A stretch of DNA of 64,000 nucleotides, taken from contig JANWJS010000017.1 in assembly GCA_025451845.1 (NCBI GenBank), positions 124,001-188,000 on the forward strand, read 5' to 3'. Below, one piece after another: positions 45,328 through 54,958 of this stretch. Position 1 is the first letter of the stretch. Each line of letters starts with the position of its first letter. Below the pieces are notes generated by a model. The model saw only the letters and a list, made by a program, of their open reading frames with translations, made no database searches and was not told where the DNA came from. This DNA is from Steroidobacteraceae bacterium. GTDB lineage: Bacteria > Pseudomonadota > Gammaproteobacteria > Steroidobacterales > Steroidobacteraceae. Made by a program: the position numbers and the translations under genes.

Positions 45328-46446
45328 TTACGCGGCCGCGGAGCTCAGCGGGGCGGGATGAGCCTTCAGATTGAGAGCCTGCGCCACCGCCTCGTGCGTG
45401 ATCTGGCCTGCATGCACGTTGAGCCCGGCGGCGAAGCCAGGATCCTTCTTCAGCGCGGCCTGCCAGCCGAGATCGGCCAACATCCTGACATACGGGAGTG
45501 TCGCGTTGGTCAGCGCGAAGGTGGAGGTGCGTGCCACGGCGCCCGGCATGTTGGCTACACAGTAGTGCACTACACCGTCAACTACGAACGTTGGCTGCGC
45601 GTGTGTCGTCGGATGACTCGTCTCGAAGCAGCCGCCCTGGTCGATCGAGATATCCACCAGCACCGAGCCGGCCTGCATGGTCCCAACCATGGCGCGAGTC
45701 ACGAGCTTCGGCGCTGCGGCGCCCGCAATCAGTACCGCGCCGATGACGAGGTCGGCCTCACGCACCAGGCGCTCGATCGTCTCCGCAGTGGAGTAGGCCG
45801 TGCGCAAGGACGCACCGAAGAGACTCGAGAGCTCCCTTAGACGATCGACGGAGCGATCGACTACGGTGACGTCTGCGCGCATGCCGACCGCCATCTCCGC
45901 GGCATGAGTGCCGGAGACGCCGCCGCCCAGGATCACCACCTTGGCCGGGGCGACACCCGGCACGCCGCCGAGCAGTACACCGCGGCCGCCATTTGCCTTC
46001 TGCAGGCAGGCGGCGCCGACCTGGATCGACATGCGTCCGGCCACCTCGCTCATCGGAGTGAGGAGCGGCAATGAGCCCTTGCGCGTCACCGTCTCATAGG
46101 CGATCGCTGTCGCACCGGACGCCATCAGCCCACGCGCCTGCGCGGGATCTGGCGCGAGGTGCAGGTAAGTGAAGAGCACCTGCCCGGGGCGCAGCATCTG
46201 GTACTCGACGGCCTGCGGCTCCTTCACCTTCACGATGAGCTGCGCTTTGCTGAAGATGTCAGCGGCGCTCGGCGCGATGGTTGCACCCGCGGCGCGATAC
46301 TCGGCATCCGCGAGACCGACGCCCTCGCCAGCGCCCGTCTCGATGCTGACTGCATGGCCGGCCGCCGTGAGCTCGCGAACTCCGGCGGGAACCAATCCGA
46401 CCCGATACTCGTGGACTTTGATCTCGCGCGGAACGCCGATATGCAT
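45328..46446 (-). CDS. ald: alanine dehydrogenase
   Basis: 372 aa. MHIGVPREIKVHEYRVGLVP at the N-terminus holds the pyruvate-binding Arg and neighbouring residues. Further TKVKEPQ-like block VKVKEPQAVEYQML, catalytic His in LFTYLHLAPD, NAD fold VVILGGGVSGTHAAEMAVG and VDISIDQGGCFETSHPTTH. It interconverts L-alanine and pyruvate plus ammonia with NAD. GGGGG precedes the ATG. It is divergent from an Lrp-family regulator, the usual arrangement for ald control. Confidence 0.96.
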   Translation of the reverse strand: MHIGVPREIKVHEYRVGLVPAGVRELTAAGHAVSIETGAGEGVGLADAEYRAAGATIAPSAADIFSKAQLIVKVKEPQAVEYQMLRPGQVLFTYLHLAPDPAQARGLMASGATAIAYETVTRKGSLPLLTPMSEVAGRMSIQVGAACLQKANGGRGVLLGGVPGVAPAKVVILGGGVSGTHAAEMAVGMRADVTVVDRSVDRLRELSSLFGASLRTAYSTAETIERLVREADLVIGAVLIAGAAAPKLVTRAMVGTMQAGSVLVDISIDQGGCFETSHPTTHAQPTFVVDGVVHYCVANMPGAVARTSTFALTNATLPYVRMLADLGWQAALKKDPGFAAGLNVHAGQITHEAVAQALNLKAHPAPLSSAAA

Positions 46447-46583
46447 GGCTCGAACCCCCAGGTGAATGCTTGCCGACAGATTAGGGGGGTGACGTGGTGC
46501 GAGCTTGCAAACTGGCTGCGGGAACGACCGCCGGCGGCATAATCTGCGACAAAGTGAACGATTTGTGGCAGAATCCTGCGTCC

Positions 46584-47045
46584 ATGGAGCTCGACCGCTA
46601 CGATCGCGCCATCCTTCGCCTGCTGCAGCAGGATGCGCGCGTGACCAATGCCCGACTGGCGAATGAGGTGAACCTCTCCGAGTCCGCCTGCCTGCGCCGC
46701 GTCCGGGCGCTGGAGGAGTCGGGCCTCATCGAAGGCTATACCGCGCTCATCAATCAGCAGAAGGCCGGCTATCCCGTCAACGTCTTCGTCAGCATCACGC
46801 TCGACCGCCAGAGCCAGTCCGGCCTCACGGCGTTCGAGACCGCCGTGCACAAGATTCCGGAAGTGATGGAGTGCTACCTGATGACAGGCGAGCACGACTA
46901 CCTGTTGCGCGTGGTGGTGGCGGACCTTGCGGATTTCGAGCGGGTCCACAGCCAACACCTGACACGCCTGCCCAGCGTGGTCAGCGTGCAATCGAGCTTC
47001 GCCATGCGCATCGTCACCCGCGCGGTGGCGCTGCCGGTTCGCTAG
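46584..47045 (+). CDS. Lrp/AsnC-family regulator, probable ald regulator
   Basis: 153 aa from ATG 46584 (MELDRYDRAILRLLQQDARV). Winged HTH at about 5-60 (TNARLANEVNLSESACLRRV) and RAM effector domain at about 70-145 (FVSITLDRQSQSGL; VMECYLMTGEHDYLLRVVV). Divergent from ald with a 137-bp gap, which supports direct control of ald by L-alanine or leucine. The upstream part of the open frame is not conserved. Confidence 0.93.
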   Translation: MELDRYDRAILRLLQQDARVTNARLANEVNLSESACLRRVRALEESGLIEGYTALINQQKAGYPVNVFVSITLDRQSQSGLTAFETAVHKIPEVMECYLMTGEHDYLLRVVVADLADFERVHSQHLTRLPSVVSVQSSFAMRIVTRAVALPVR

Positions 47046-47133
47046 TCTGGCCGCGCCGAGCCGCGCCGCGAATCATCGGGAGCGCGCTCGGGCTCGGCAT
47101 GCGGTTTGCTCGTATCCCCGTGCGGAGGTATCG

Positions 47134-47997
47134 ATGAACGCCAACTTGAATGCGGCGGCGGCCGGGCAAGTCGCCCTGGGTGCCGATCTCAAGGTCAATC
47201 GCCTCGGGTTCGGAGCGATGCGGATCACCGGCCGCGGAGTGTGGGGCGATCCGCCTGACGTGGCAACCGCCGTGAGGGTGTTGCAGCGCGCTGCGCATCT
47301 CGGCGTAACCTTCATCGACACTGCGGACTCCTATGGACCTGAAGTCAGCGAGAACCTGATCGCGCGGGCGCTCTATCCGTATGCCGCCGATATGGTCATC
47401 GCCACCAAAGGGGGGCTGGTGCGCCCGGCGCCCGCAGCCTGGGATCGCGATGCTCGCCCGGAGCACTTGCGCAGGGCCTGCGAAGCGAGCCTGACGCGTC
47501 TGCGGCGCGATCGCATCGATCTCTATCAGCTGCACGCGCCGGATCCCAGGGTGCCGCTGGAAGATTCCATGGGGGAACTCGTGCGGCTCAAGAGCGAGGG
47601 CAAGATCCGCCACATCGGTGTCTCCAATGTAAGCGCGGCCGAGCTCGAGCGCTGCGAGCGGCTGACGCCGATCGTCTCGGTGCAGAACCGCTACAACCTG
47701 GAGGACCGCGAGTCCGAGGATGTGCTCGCCTACTGCGCGCGCAAGGCCATCGCCTTCCTGCCGTGGGCGCCGCTCGCCTCCGGGCGGCATGCGCGCGGCG
47801 GCGGCGCGCTGCGCACGCTCGAGCGAGTCGCCGAGCGCCACGGCATCACCGTTGGCCAGGCGGCGATCGCGTGGCTGCTCGGGCGCTCTTCCGTCATGCT
47901 GCCGATCCCGGGGACCGGCTCGATCGAGCATCTCGAGCAGAACATCGCGGCCGCAGCAGTGAGTCTCACCGCCGGGGACCTGCACGAGCTGGGCTGA
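47134..47997 (+). CDS. aldo/keto reductase
   Basis: 287 aa TIM-barrel oxidoreductase. The catalytic residues are in FIDTADSYGP (Asp, Tyr) and VIATKGG (Lys), and the His in LYQLHAPDPRVP. The NADPH-binding end is MLPIPGTGSIEHLEQNI. Reduces small aldehydes or ketones with NADPH; YajO/YeaE-like type. A GGAGG site lies 5-6 bases before the ATG. It is a single gene, convergent with the second Lrp regulator. Confidence 0.94.
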   Translation: MNANLNAAAAGQVALGADLKVNRLGFGAMRITGRGVWGDPPDVATAVRVLQRAAHLGVTFIDTADSYGPEVSENLIARALYPYAADMVIATKGGLVRPAPAAWDRDARPEHLRRACEASLTRLRRDRIDLYQLHAPDPRVPLEDSMGELVRLKSEGKIRHIGVSNVSAAELERCERLTPIVSVQNRYNLEDRESEDVLAYCARKAIAFLPWAPLASGRHARGGGALRTLERVAERHGITVGQAAIAWLLGRSSVMLPIPGTGSIEHLEQNIAAAAVSLTAGDLHELG

Positions 47998-48010
47998 CCC
48001 TTTGCGGGTG

Positions 48011-48493
48011 TCAGAGGCCGGCCGCGTCCGGCACCGGCAGCCGCGTCGTGAACTTCTTGGTGCGCAGCACGAAGCTCGTGTTGACCGAGCGGACAGCGGG
48101 CAGCTGCAGCACGCGCGTCGACAGAAAATGCTCATACGCATCCATGCTCGCCGCGACGATGCGCAGCAGATAGTCGTTCGGCCCGCTCATCGAATGGCAC
48201 TCGAGCACCTCCGGCCGATCGCGCACCAGGTGATCGAACTGACGCACGGTCTGCGGATGGTGGTTCTCGAGCGAGACCAGCGCGTAGGCCTGGATGGGCA
48301 GACCGATGGCGGGCGCCGACAGGAGGGTGGCGTAACCGGCAATGAACCCATCCAGCTCCAGGCGGCGCAGACGTCGCCAGCAGGGCGCGGCGGAGAGTCC
48401 GACGCGCTGGGCGAGGTCCTGGTTCGAAATGCGGGCGTCCGACTGCAGCTCATCGAGGATACGCCGGTCGAGCCGGTCGAGAGGTTTTGGCAT
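48011..48493 (-). CDS. Lrp/AsnC-family regulator, probable bkd activator
   Basis: 160 aa. HTH at about 8-62 (LDRLDRRILDELQSDARISN; LAQRVGLSAAPCWRRLRRLE) and RAM domain after it (AYALVSLENHHPQTVRQFDH; CHSMSGPNDYLLRIVA). Divergent from the E1 gene with a 127-bp gap. The same arrangement is known for BkdR in Pseudomonas, which activates branched-chain ketoacid dehydrogenase genes in response to branched-chain amino acids, so I infer that role. Confidence 0.92.
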   Translation of the reverse strand: MPKPLDRLDRRILDELQSDARISNQDLAQRVGLSAAPCWRRLRRLELDGFIAGYATLLSAPAIGLPIQAYALVSLENHHPQTVRQFDHLVRDRPEVLECHSMSGPNDYLLRIVAASMDAYEHFLSTRVLQLPAVRSVNTSFVLRTKKFTTRLPVPDAAGL

Positions 48494-48620
48494 GATTCTG
48501 GTTCACGAGCCCCTTGTAGAGAAAGGATATTGCCAGCCTACCCTTTCCTGGCGCAATGAACGCAAGCTCATTTCCGAGTGCCCACCCTAGGCTATGGTCA
48601 GGGCCACCCCGGAGGAATTC

Positions 48621-50735
48621 ATGTCAGCCGCCGCATCTCCGATCTCCCGCTCCGGCGGGGCGGCTCCCTTCTCCGGCCAGGAGCCCGACTGGCGACGGGT
48701 GACCTACCTGCTGCAGGCCTCCCGCTCGCTCGATGACCTCGAGGAGTCGCGCCTCCTGCCGGAGCGGCAGGTGATGTATCAGTTCTCCGCGCGCGGCCAC
48801 GATTTCGCCCAGATCCTCCTCGGCCTGCAGCTGACCGACCCGCACGACGGGGCCACGGTGTACTACCGCTCGCGCCCGCTGATGTTGGCGCTCGGGCTGG
48901 ACCTCGAAGAGGCCGCCGCGGGACCGCTCGCGCGCACCGGCTCCTTCAGCGGCGGCCGCGACATCGGCGTCGTTTTCAACAGGCCAGGCCGCGGCGCGGC
49001 CACGGTGCTGCCCGCGTGCGGCGGCGTCGGCGCGCAGTACACGCCCGCGGCCGGATGGGCCCAGGCTATCCGCCAGCACCATGAGGTGCTGCGGGATGGC
49101 GAGTACCAGCACAGCATCGCCGTCGTGCTGGGCGGCGATGCATCGGTCGCTACGGGAGGATTCTGGTCGGCGCTCACGATGGCGACCACTTTGCGTCTGC
49201 CGATGCTGTTTTATATCGAGGACAACGGCTTCGGCATCTCCGTGCCTGCGCAGCTGCAGACACCCGGGAGCAACATTGCGGCCAACCTGCGGTCCTTTTC
49301 GGGCCTGACACTTCTGGAAGGAGACGGAGCCGATCCGTCGCAGGCGCCGCAGCTCGTGGCCGAAGCGGTCGCGCGCGTACGCGAGGAGCGCGGGCCGCTG
49401 CTCCTGCGCTTGTCCGTGCCGCGCCTTTGCGGCCACTCCGGGCAGGACACGCAGGCCTACAAATCGCCCGAGACCGTTGCGCGCGAGCGGGCACGCGATC
49501 CGCTGCAGCGACTGCAACGTTTCCTGGTTCCCCGGGTGCTCTGCGAGCAGGATTGGGCGCAATTGGCGAGCGAGGCGCGCCGCGATGTCGAAGCGGCGGT
49601 GGCGCGGGCATTGGCGCGGCCGCACCCGGACCCGAGCTCGCTCACGCGTTATGTGTTCGCGGAGTCCACCGCAGCGGGGGCGCCGGAAATCCAGGAGCAG
49701 GGCGGGCTCGCGGCAGCAGGCCATGCGTTTGCGCCCACCGTGCGCGAGCCGCGGCCGGAGCCGGCGCGCATCAACATGCTGACGGCCATCCGGCGCACGC
49801 TCGACGTAGAGCTCAGTTTGAACCCGCGGATGATGGTCTTCGGCGAGGACGTGGGCCCCAAAGGCGGCGTGCACGGAGCGACGCTCGGACTGCAGGAGAA
49901 GCACGGAGCGGGACGCGTCTTCGACACCAGCCTCTCCGAGGAGGGCATCATCGGCCGCGCGGTCGGACTCGCGCTCGCGGGCCTGCTGCCGGTCCCGGAG
50001 ATTCAGTTCCGCAAGTATGCCGATCCCGCCACCGAGCAGCTGCACGACTGCGGCACGATGCGCTGGCGCACTCGCAATCGCTTCGCCGCTCCGATGGTGG
50101 TGCGCATTCCGGGCGGATTCTTCAAGTGCGGCGACCCTTGGCACAGTCAGACGAACGAAGTTGCTTTCGTGCACGCGATCGGATGGCGCGTCGCCGTGCC
50201 GTCCAATGCGGAGGATGCGACGGGATTACTGCGCGCGGCGCTGCGTGGCAATGATCCGACGCTGTTCTTCGAGCATCGCGCTTTGTTGGACGGTGCATGG
50301 GCGCGGCGTCCCTATCCCGGGGACGAATACGTCGTCCCATTTGGTGTAGCGCGCTGCATCCGCGAGGGCGCGGAACTTACCATCGTTAGCTGGGGCGCAA
50401 TGGTAGAGCGTTGTGAGCGTGCGGCGGCAGCTTCGGGCGTGGATGCGGAGATCCTCGATTTGAGGACCCTGTCGCCATGGGATAAGCAAGCCGTGCTGGT
50501 CTCCGTGCAGAAGACGCACCGGTGCCTGATCGTGCACGAGGACAACCTGACCGCGGGCTTCGGGGCGGAGATCGCGGCCTGCGTGGCCAAGGAGGCGTTC
50601 TTCAGCCTCGATGCTCCGATCGACCGGCTCGCCATGCCAGACATTCCGAGCCCGCACAGTCCGCTGCTCCTCGTGGCAGCCGTTCCCGGCGTGGAGTCGA
50701 TCACCCGGGCCATTCAGCAGATTGCGAGCATCTGA
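48621..50735 (+). CDS. 2-oxoacid dehydrogenase E1, fused alpha and beta subunits (branched-chain type)
   Basis: 704 aa from ATG 48621, with GGAGG 7 bases upstream. The alpha part (1-350) has YQFSARGHDFAQILLGLQL, YYRSRPLMLALGLDLEEA and a thiamine diphosphate motif running from GGDASVATGGFWSAL to EDNGFGISVP. The beta part (390-704) has INMLTAIRRTLDVELSLNPR, VFGEDVGPKGGVHGATLGLQ, LSEEGIIGRAVGLALAGL and IPGGFFKCGDPWHSQTNE. The domains are usually separate proteins (BkdA1/A2). It decarboxylates branched-chain 2-oxoacids and acylates E2. E2 follows after 1 base; no E3 gene is in the window. Confidence 0.92.
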   Translation: MSAAASPISRSGGAAPFSGQEPDWRRVTYLLQASRSLDDLEESRLLPERQVMYQFSARGHDFAQILLGLQLTDPHDGATVYYRSRPLMLALGLDLEEAAAGPLARTGSFSGGRDIGVVFNRPGRGAATVLPACGGVGAQYTPAAGWAQAIRQHHEVLRDGEYQHSIAVVLGGDASVATGGFWSALTMATTLRLPMLFYIEDNGFGISVPAQLQTPGSNIAANLRSFSGLTLLEGDGADPSQAPQLVAEAVARVREERGPLLLRLSVPRLCGHSGQDTQAYKSPETVARERARDPLQRLQRFLVPRVLCEQDWAQLASEARRDVEAAVARALARPHPDPSSLTRYVFAESTAAGAPEIQEQGGLAAAGHAFAPTVREPRPEPARINMLTAIRRTLDVELSLNPRMMVFGEDVGPKGGVHGATLGLQEKHGAGRVFDTSLSEEGIIGRAVGLALAGLLPVPEIQFRKYADPATEQLHDCGTMRWRTRNRFAAPMVVRIPGGFFKCGDPWHSQTNEVAFVHAIGWRVAVPSNAEDATGLLRAALRGNDPTLFFEHRALLDGAWARRPYPGDEYVVPFGVARCIREGAELTIVSWGAMVERCERAAAASGVDAEILDLRTLSPWDKQAVLVSVQKTHRCLIVHEDNLTAGFGAEIAACVAKEAFFSLDAPIDRLAMPDIPSPHSPLLLVAAVPGVESITRAIQQIASI

Positions 50736-50736
50736 C

Positions 50737-52080
50737 ATGTCGGCAGAAGGCACCAGTGTGGAAATCAGGGCTCCCGCAGGGCAGGAAGAGGGCACGCGCT
50801 CGCAAGTGCTGCGCTGGCTGAAGAGCATCGGCGAGCCGGTGGCCGAGCACGAGCCGCTCATCGAGCTCGAGACCGATAAAGTCACGGTCGAGGTGGCCTC
50901 GCCGGGAGCCGGCGTGCTGACGGAAATCTTGAAGCAAGCACAGGACGAGGTGGCGCCGGGCGAGCTCCTGGGAAGAATCGGCCACGCCGTGACGGCGCCG
51001 GCACCCGCCGCCGCTCGCGAGGCAATCGTCAGCTCCGTGATCCCGGATGCCGCCGCGCGGGAGGTAGCATCCCGCAGCGCTGCTGCGCCAGCGGCTGCCC
51101 CCGCGCCCGCCGCTGCCGCTGCGCCAGCCAGGGGCGCATCCGCCGGCGCTGCGGCGCGCCAGCTGAGTCCCGCCGTGCGGCGCCTGCTGGCGGAGCATTC
51201 GCTCGATGCGGCATCAGTTCGGGGCACGGGCGAGGGCGGCCGGATCACCGTTGCGGACCTGATGCGGGAGATCTCCGGCTCCTCCGCAGCAGCGAGCGGT
51301 CCACGCCCACCGGCAGACGGAACGACTCAGGCGCAAGCGGATGCCGAACGTGCGCCAACACCTGACGACGGCGTGGAAGGGGCGGCTTCGCATCGCGTGC
51401 CGCACTCCGCCATCCGCAAGCGCATCGCGGCGCGAATGGTAGAGAGCCTGCTTCACACCGCACCTCACGTGACTACGGTCTTCGAGGTCGACCTGGATGA
51501 GGTGCTCGCCCATCGTCAGCGGCATCGCGAGGAGTTTGCACGCCAAGGCGTCACGCTGACATTGACGGCGTATTTCGCGCAGGCTGCCGTGACTGCGATC
51601 CGTGAGGTGCCGGAGGCAAACAGCCGATGGACCGAGACGGCTCTCGAGATCTACGATCCCGTCAACCTGGGTATCGCGACGGCGGCGCAGGGCGGCCTGG
51701 TCGTGCCGGTCCTGCACCGCGCCGAGTCACTCGATCTCCTCGACACGGCCCGCCGTCTCGAGGACTTGGTGCGCCGGGCTCGTGACGGCGCGCTGACGCC
51801 CGCGGATGTTCGCGGCGGCACCTTCACGCTTTCCAACCACGGTGTGAGCGGCAGCCTGCTCGCCGCTCCCATCATCATTCCGCAGCCGCAATCGGCCATC
51901 CTCGGCTTGGGCAAGCTCGAGAAGCGCGCGGTGGTGATCGAGCAGGGCGATGCGGATGCGATCGTGGTGCGCTCGCGCTGCTATGCGACCTTGACGATCG
52001 ATCATCGCGTGATGGACGGCAGCCGCGCGAACCGCTTCCTGCAGAGTTTCACGGAACGGCTTTCCGGCTGGCAGGACTGA
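50737..52080 (+). CDS. 2-oxoacid dehydrogenase E2, dihydrolipoamide acyltransferase
   Basis: 447 aa. One lipoyl domain (1-85) with lipoyl lysine in IELETDKVTVEVASPG. An Ala/Pro-rich linker follows, then the E3/E1-binding domain at about 145-180 (LSPAVRRLLAEHSLDAASVR, GTGEGGRITVADLM). Then a second linker and the catalytic domain (RVPHSAIRKRIAARMVESLL; active-site TIDHRVMDGSRANRFLQSF). It transfers the acyl group to CoA. Directly follows the fused E1, so same operon. Confidence 0.94.
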   Translation: MSAEGTSVEIRAPAGQEEGTRSQVLRWLKSIGEPVAEHEPLIELETDKVTVEVASPGAGVLTEILKQAQDEVAPGELLGRIGHAVTAPAPAAAREAIVSSVIPDAAAREVASRSAAAPAAAPAPAAAAAPARGASAGAAARQLSPAVRRLLAEHSLDAASVRGTGEGGRITVADLMREISGSSAAASGPRPPADGTTQAQADAERAPTPDDGVEGAASHRVPHSAIRKRIAARMVESLLHTAPHVTTVFEVDLDEVLAHRQRHREEFARQGVTLTLTAYFAQAAVTAIREVPEANSRWTETALEIYDPVNLGIATAAQGGLVVPVLHRAESLDLLDTARRLEDLVRRARDGALTPADVRGGTFTLSNHGVSGSLLAAPIIIPQPQSAILGLGKLEKRAVVIEQGDADAIVVRSRCYATLTIDHRVMDGSRANRFLQSFTERLSGWQD

Positions 52081-52172
52081 TCGCAGGGGAAGGACCGTGT
52101 TGCAGGTGACGCGGGACAGCGGGGCCGCTACCATGCGCGGATTACCCCGGTTGTCCGGCGGAGGACGTGAGC

Positions 52173-52835
52173 ATGACCGAGAACGCACCCGCAGTGCCTG
52201 GAACGCCGATCGAGGACGGGCCCGACCTCGACCGACGGCGGATGCTGACTACCACTACTGCGATCGTCGGCGCCGTCGGCGTAGCACTGACCGCGGTGCC
52301 GTTCATCGAGTCTTTGGAGCCCAGCGAGAAAGCGCGTGCGCTGGGATCACCGGTCACCCTCGACATCTCCAAGCTGGCGCCCGGCGAGATGATGAGCGCC
52401 GAGTGGCGCCAGAAGCCTATCTGGGTGCTGCATCGCACCGCGGAGCAGCTCGCTGAGCTGCCGAAGCTCAACGGGCAGCTGAAGGACCCCCTCTCGCAAG
52501 AACCCCAGCAGCCGGCGAACCTCCCGGGCTGGAATCCGGTGCAGCGGTCCATCCATCCGAAGTACCTCGTGGTCGTAGGCATCTGTACGCACTTGGGATG
52601 CATCCCGAAGTACCGGCCGCAGCTGAACCCGCCGGACTTGCCCGCCGGTTGGGAGGGTGGCTTCTTCTGTCCCTGCCACGGCTCCCGCTACGATCTGTCC
52701 GGCCGCGTCATGGACGGCTCACCGGCACCGCTGAACCTGCCGGTGCCGCCGCACTACTTCAAGGACGCCAACACGATCAGTGCCGGCGAGCTCGCCGACG
52801 GCAGCCAGCAAAACTGGGAGCCGGATACCTGGTGA
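52173..52835 (+). CDS. petA: Rieske iron-sulfur protein of cytochrome bc1 type
   Basis: 220 aa from ATG 52173, with GGAGG 8 bases upstream (a GTG at 52167 is too close to it). Twin-arginine-type anchor [20 protein letters not shown] then [17 protein letters not shown]. The 2Fe-2S ligands are in ICTHLGCIP and [14 protein letters not shown], with the expected insertion between them. It matches ubiquinol-cytochrome c reductase Fe-S subunits. Unusually it stands alone: no cytochrome b or c1 gene follows, and the next gene is paaX on the other strand. Confidence 0.93.
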   Translation: MTENAPAVPGTPIEDGPDLDRRRMLTTTTAIVGAVGVALTAVPFIESLEPSEKARALGSPVTLDISKLAPGEMMSAEWRQKPIWVLHRTAEQLAELPKLNGQLKDPLSQEPQQPANLPGWNPVQRSIHPKYLVVVGICTHLGCIPKYRPQLNPPDLPAGWEGGFFCPCHGSRYDLSGRVMDGSPAPLNLPVPPHYFKDANTISAGELADGSQQNWEPDTW

Positions 52836-52880
52836 TCTCTATTTAGCCCCGGGTCCATCCCTGCCGAGGCTCCACTCGCT

Positions 52881-53822
52881 CTAGCGGCCCGTGTGTTTGC
52901 CGCCAAAGCGCGCGTGCACCTCGGCGCCGGCTGGCGCAAGCGCACCGGCAATCGTTCTGCCGGTCTCGCCGAGGAAGCGCTCGGCGCTCGCGAATACGGC
53001 GGCGTAGAGTGTGGCGGTGAGCTCGTAAGCCTCGGTTCCCACCCATTCCGCCGGCAACAATGCGGGCGGCAGCAGCGGGTCCTGCAGGTGGATCTTCCGA
53101 TACTCGTGGATGAGCAGGGTGCGCACCAAGAACGCAGCCTCCGGGGCGAGTGCGTCTGCGGCGCGCACGGCGGCCGCCACGGGCGCGAAGGTGTCCCGAA
53201 ATCGCCGGTAGCGGCGGCCGATCGTCACCAGATTCCAGCCCTCGGCGGCCAGCCTGCGGTCGGCGGCCATACCCTCCGTGGCGCTCTTGAAGAGCCAACA
53301 GCGGTTGCCGCAGCCGAGCGTGACCAGCCAGCCGTGGGCCTCCTCCAGCGTGCACGCGGGGTGCGCGTAGACTCCGGGACTCAGTTGCCCGAAGCCGAGC
53401 CAGCGCAGCTCCTCGCGGATGTTGCGGCGCGAGTGGCCGGCAGCCGGCGGCAGCACCGCGAGCGTCCATTGTCCGTCCCATCTCGACGGGCCGACCCCAT
53501 AGATGCGCCGCGTCGCCTCGGCGAATAGCTTCCTGCCGCTCTCGGTGAGGTGGTATTCGCTGCGCCTGCCATGACGCGTGGCCGCGAGCCATCCGTCCGT
53601 CGCAAGGCGCGCGACGGCGGTGCGCACCAGCCGCTCGGCGAGACCGAAAGGATGCGCAAGATCGATCAGGCTGCCGAGCGTCACGGCCCCGCCACGTGGC
53701 GCGATGGCATCGCCGAAGATCGTGATGAGGAGCGAGCCGCCACGCAGCGGCCGCTCGGCGTGAAAGCGGCGCAGCAGCGCCTCGAAAGGCGCCTTCGGCG
53801 GGAGGGCTCTGAGCTGTGGCAC
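52881..53822 (-). CDS. paaX: phenylacetic acid degradation repressor PaaX
   Basis: 313 aa from a GTG start. N-terminal HTH ([40 protein letters not shown]) and the PaaX C-terminal blocks [25 protein letters not shown] and [17 protein letters not shown]. PaaX represses paa genes and is released by phenylacetyl-CoA. Divergent from paaA with an inverted repeat in the shared 89-bp region. Confidence 0.95.
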   Translation of the reverse strand: MPQLRALPPKAPFEALLRRFHAERPLRGGSLLITIFGDAIAPRGGAVTLGSLIDLAHPFGLAERLVRTAVARLATDGWLAATRHGRRSEYHLTESGRKLFAEATRRIYGVGPSRWDGQWTLAVLPPAAGHSRRNIREELRWLGFGQLSPGVYAHPACTLEEAHGWLVTLGCGNRCWLFKSATEGMAADRRLAAEGWNLVTIGRRYRRFRDTFAPVAAAVRAADALAPEAAFLVRTLLIHEYRKIHLQDPLLPPALLPAEWVGTEAYELTATLYAAVFASAERFLGETGRTIAGALAPAGAEVHARFGGKHTGR

Positions 53823-53843
53823 GGCCGCATTCTGCCACGAAAA

Positions 53844-53890
53844 AACGTGACACGAAAATAGATGGTGGTACCATATTCTTGTGTCACGTT
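53844..53890. promoter_or_regulatory. probable PaaX operator between paaX and paaA
   Basis: Ten-base perfect inverted repeat AACGTGACAC (53844-53853) and GTGTCACGTT (53881-53890), with 27 bases between. A shorter palindrome TGGTACCA lies at 53866-53873 near the centre. From memory, the E. coli PaaX site is also written as two half sites (TGATTC/GAATCA) 27 bases apart. Location in the divergent paaX-paaA region fits repression of both. Confidence 0.7.
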
Positions 53891-53911
53891 ACGGAAGGGC
53901 AGCGTCCAGCC

Positions 53912-54958
53912 ATGTACACCCAGGCCCTCGATTCCCCCGCCCCGGAAGCCCGGCCGGGAAGCTCCGGCGGGCAGGCGGCGCTGGAACGGCGCTTCGAGGA
54001 GCGCATCGAGCGCGATGAGAAAATCGAGCCCAAAGACTGGATGCCCGACGCCTATCGGCAGACCCTGATCCGCCAGATCTCCCAGCACGCGCACTCGGAG
54101 ATCGTCGGCATGCTGCCCGAGGGCAACTGGATCACGCGCGCGCCGTCCTTGCGGCGCAAGGCGGTCCTCATCGCCAAGGTGCAGGACGAGGGCGGCCACG
54201 GCATGTACCTCTACAGCGCCGCGGAGACTCTCGGTATCGCGCGCGCTGAGCTGCTCGAGCAACTCCTCGACGGCCGCGCCAAGTACTCCAGCATTTTCAA
54301 CTATCCCACGCTCACCTGGGCGGATGTCGGGGCGATCGGCTGGCTGGTCGATGGCGCGGCGATCATGAACCAGATCCCGATCTGCCGCTGCTCCTACGGC
54401 CCCTATGCGCGTGCCATGGTGCGCATCTGCAAGGAGGAGAGCTTCCACCAACGCCAGGGGTTCGAGATCATGCTGGCGCTCGCCCGCGGCACCGGGGAGC
54501 AACGGGCGATGGCGCAGGATGCGCTCAACCGCTGGTGGTGGCCGTCGATCATGATGTTTGGTCCGAGCGATGCCACTTCCACGCACACGGCGCAGTCGAT
54601 GCGCTGGCGCATCAAGCGCTTCACCAACGATGAGCTGCGGCAAAAGTTCATCGACGTCACCGTCCCGCAGGCGGAATTCCTCGGCCTGAAGATCCCCGAC
54701 CCGGCGCTGCGCCGGGACGAGATCTCCCAGCACTACCTGACCGGCCCAATCGACTGGAGTGAGTTCAAGGCCGTGCTGCAGGGCAACGGGCCCTGCAATC
54801 ACGAGAGATTGCAGGCGCGGCGCACCGCGCACGAGGCGGGGCGCTGGGTCCGCGAAGCGGCCGCGGCTTATGCCGCCAAACACGGCGGCCGCGGTGCGCA
54901 GCCGCGCTCCGCCGCGCACATCGCATCCCCACGAGCCGAGGCACCCTGCCATGAGTGA
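53912..54958 (+). CDS. paaA: 1,2-phenylacetyl-CoA epoxidase, catalytic subunit PaaA
   Basis: 348 aa from ATG 53912 ([20 protein letters not shown]). Diiron carboxylate residues are in [39 protein letters not shown], and [15 protein letters not shown]. Oxygenase subunit that epoxidises the phenylacetyl-CoA ring with PaaC and electrons from PaaE. C-terminus about 25-30 residues longer than E. coli PaaA. It overlaps paaB by 8 bases. Confidence 0.96.
   Translation: MYTQALDSPAPEARPGSSGGQAALERRFEERIERDEKIEPKDWMPDAYRQTLIRQISQHAHSEIVGMLPEGNWITRAPSLRRKAVLIAKVQDEGGHGMYLYSAAETLGIARAELLEQLLDGRAKYSSIFNYPTLTWADVGAIGWLVDGAAIMNQIPICRCSYGPYARAMVRICKEESFHQRQGFEIMLALARGTGEQRAMAQDALNRWWWPSIMMFGPSDATSTHTAQSMRWRIKRFTNDELRQKFIDVTVPQAEFLGLKIPDPALRRDEISQHYLTGPIDWSEFKAVLQGNGPCNHERLQARRTAHEAGRWVREAAAAYAAKHGGRGAQPRSAAHIASPRAEAPCHE

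Noticed and set aside
53824-53911. Possible extension of paaA to 53816
   Set aside because: That frame reads through the paaX-paaA operator region; the conserved protein starts at 53912.
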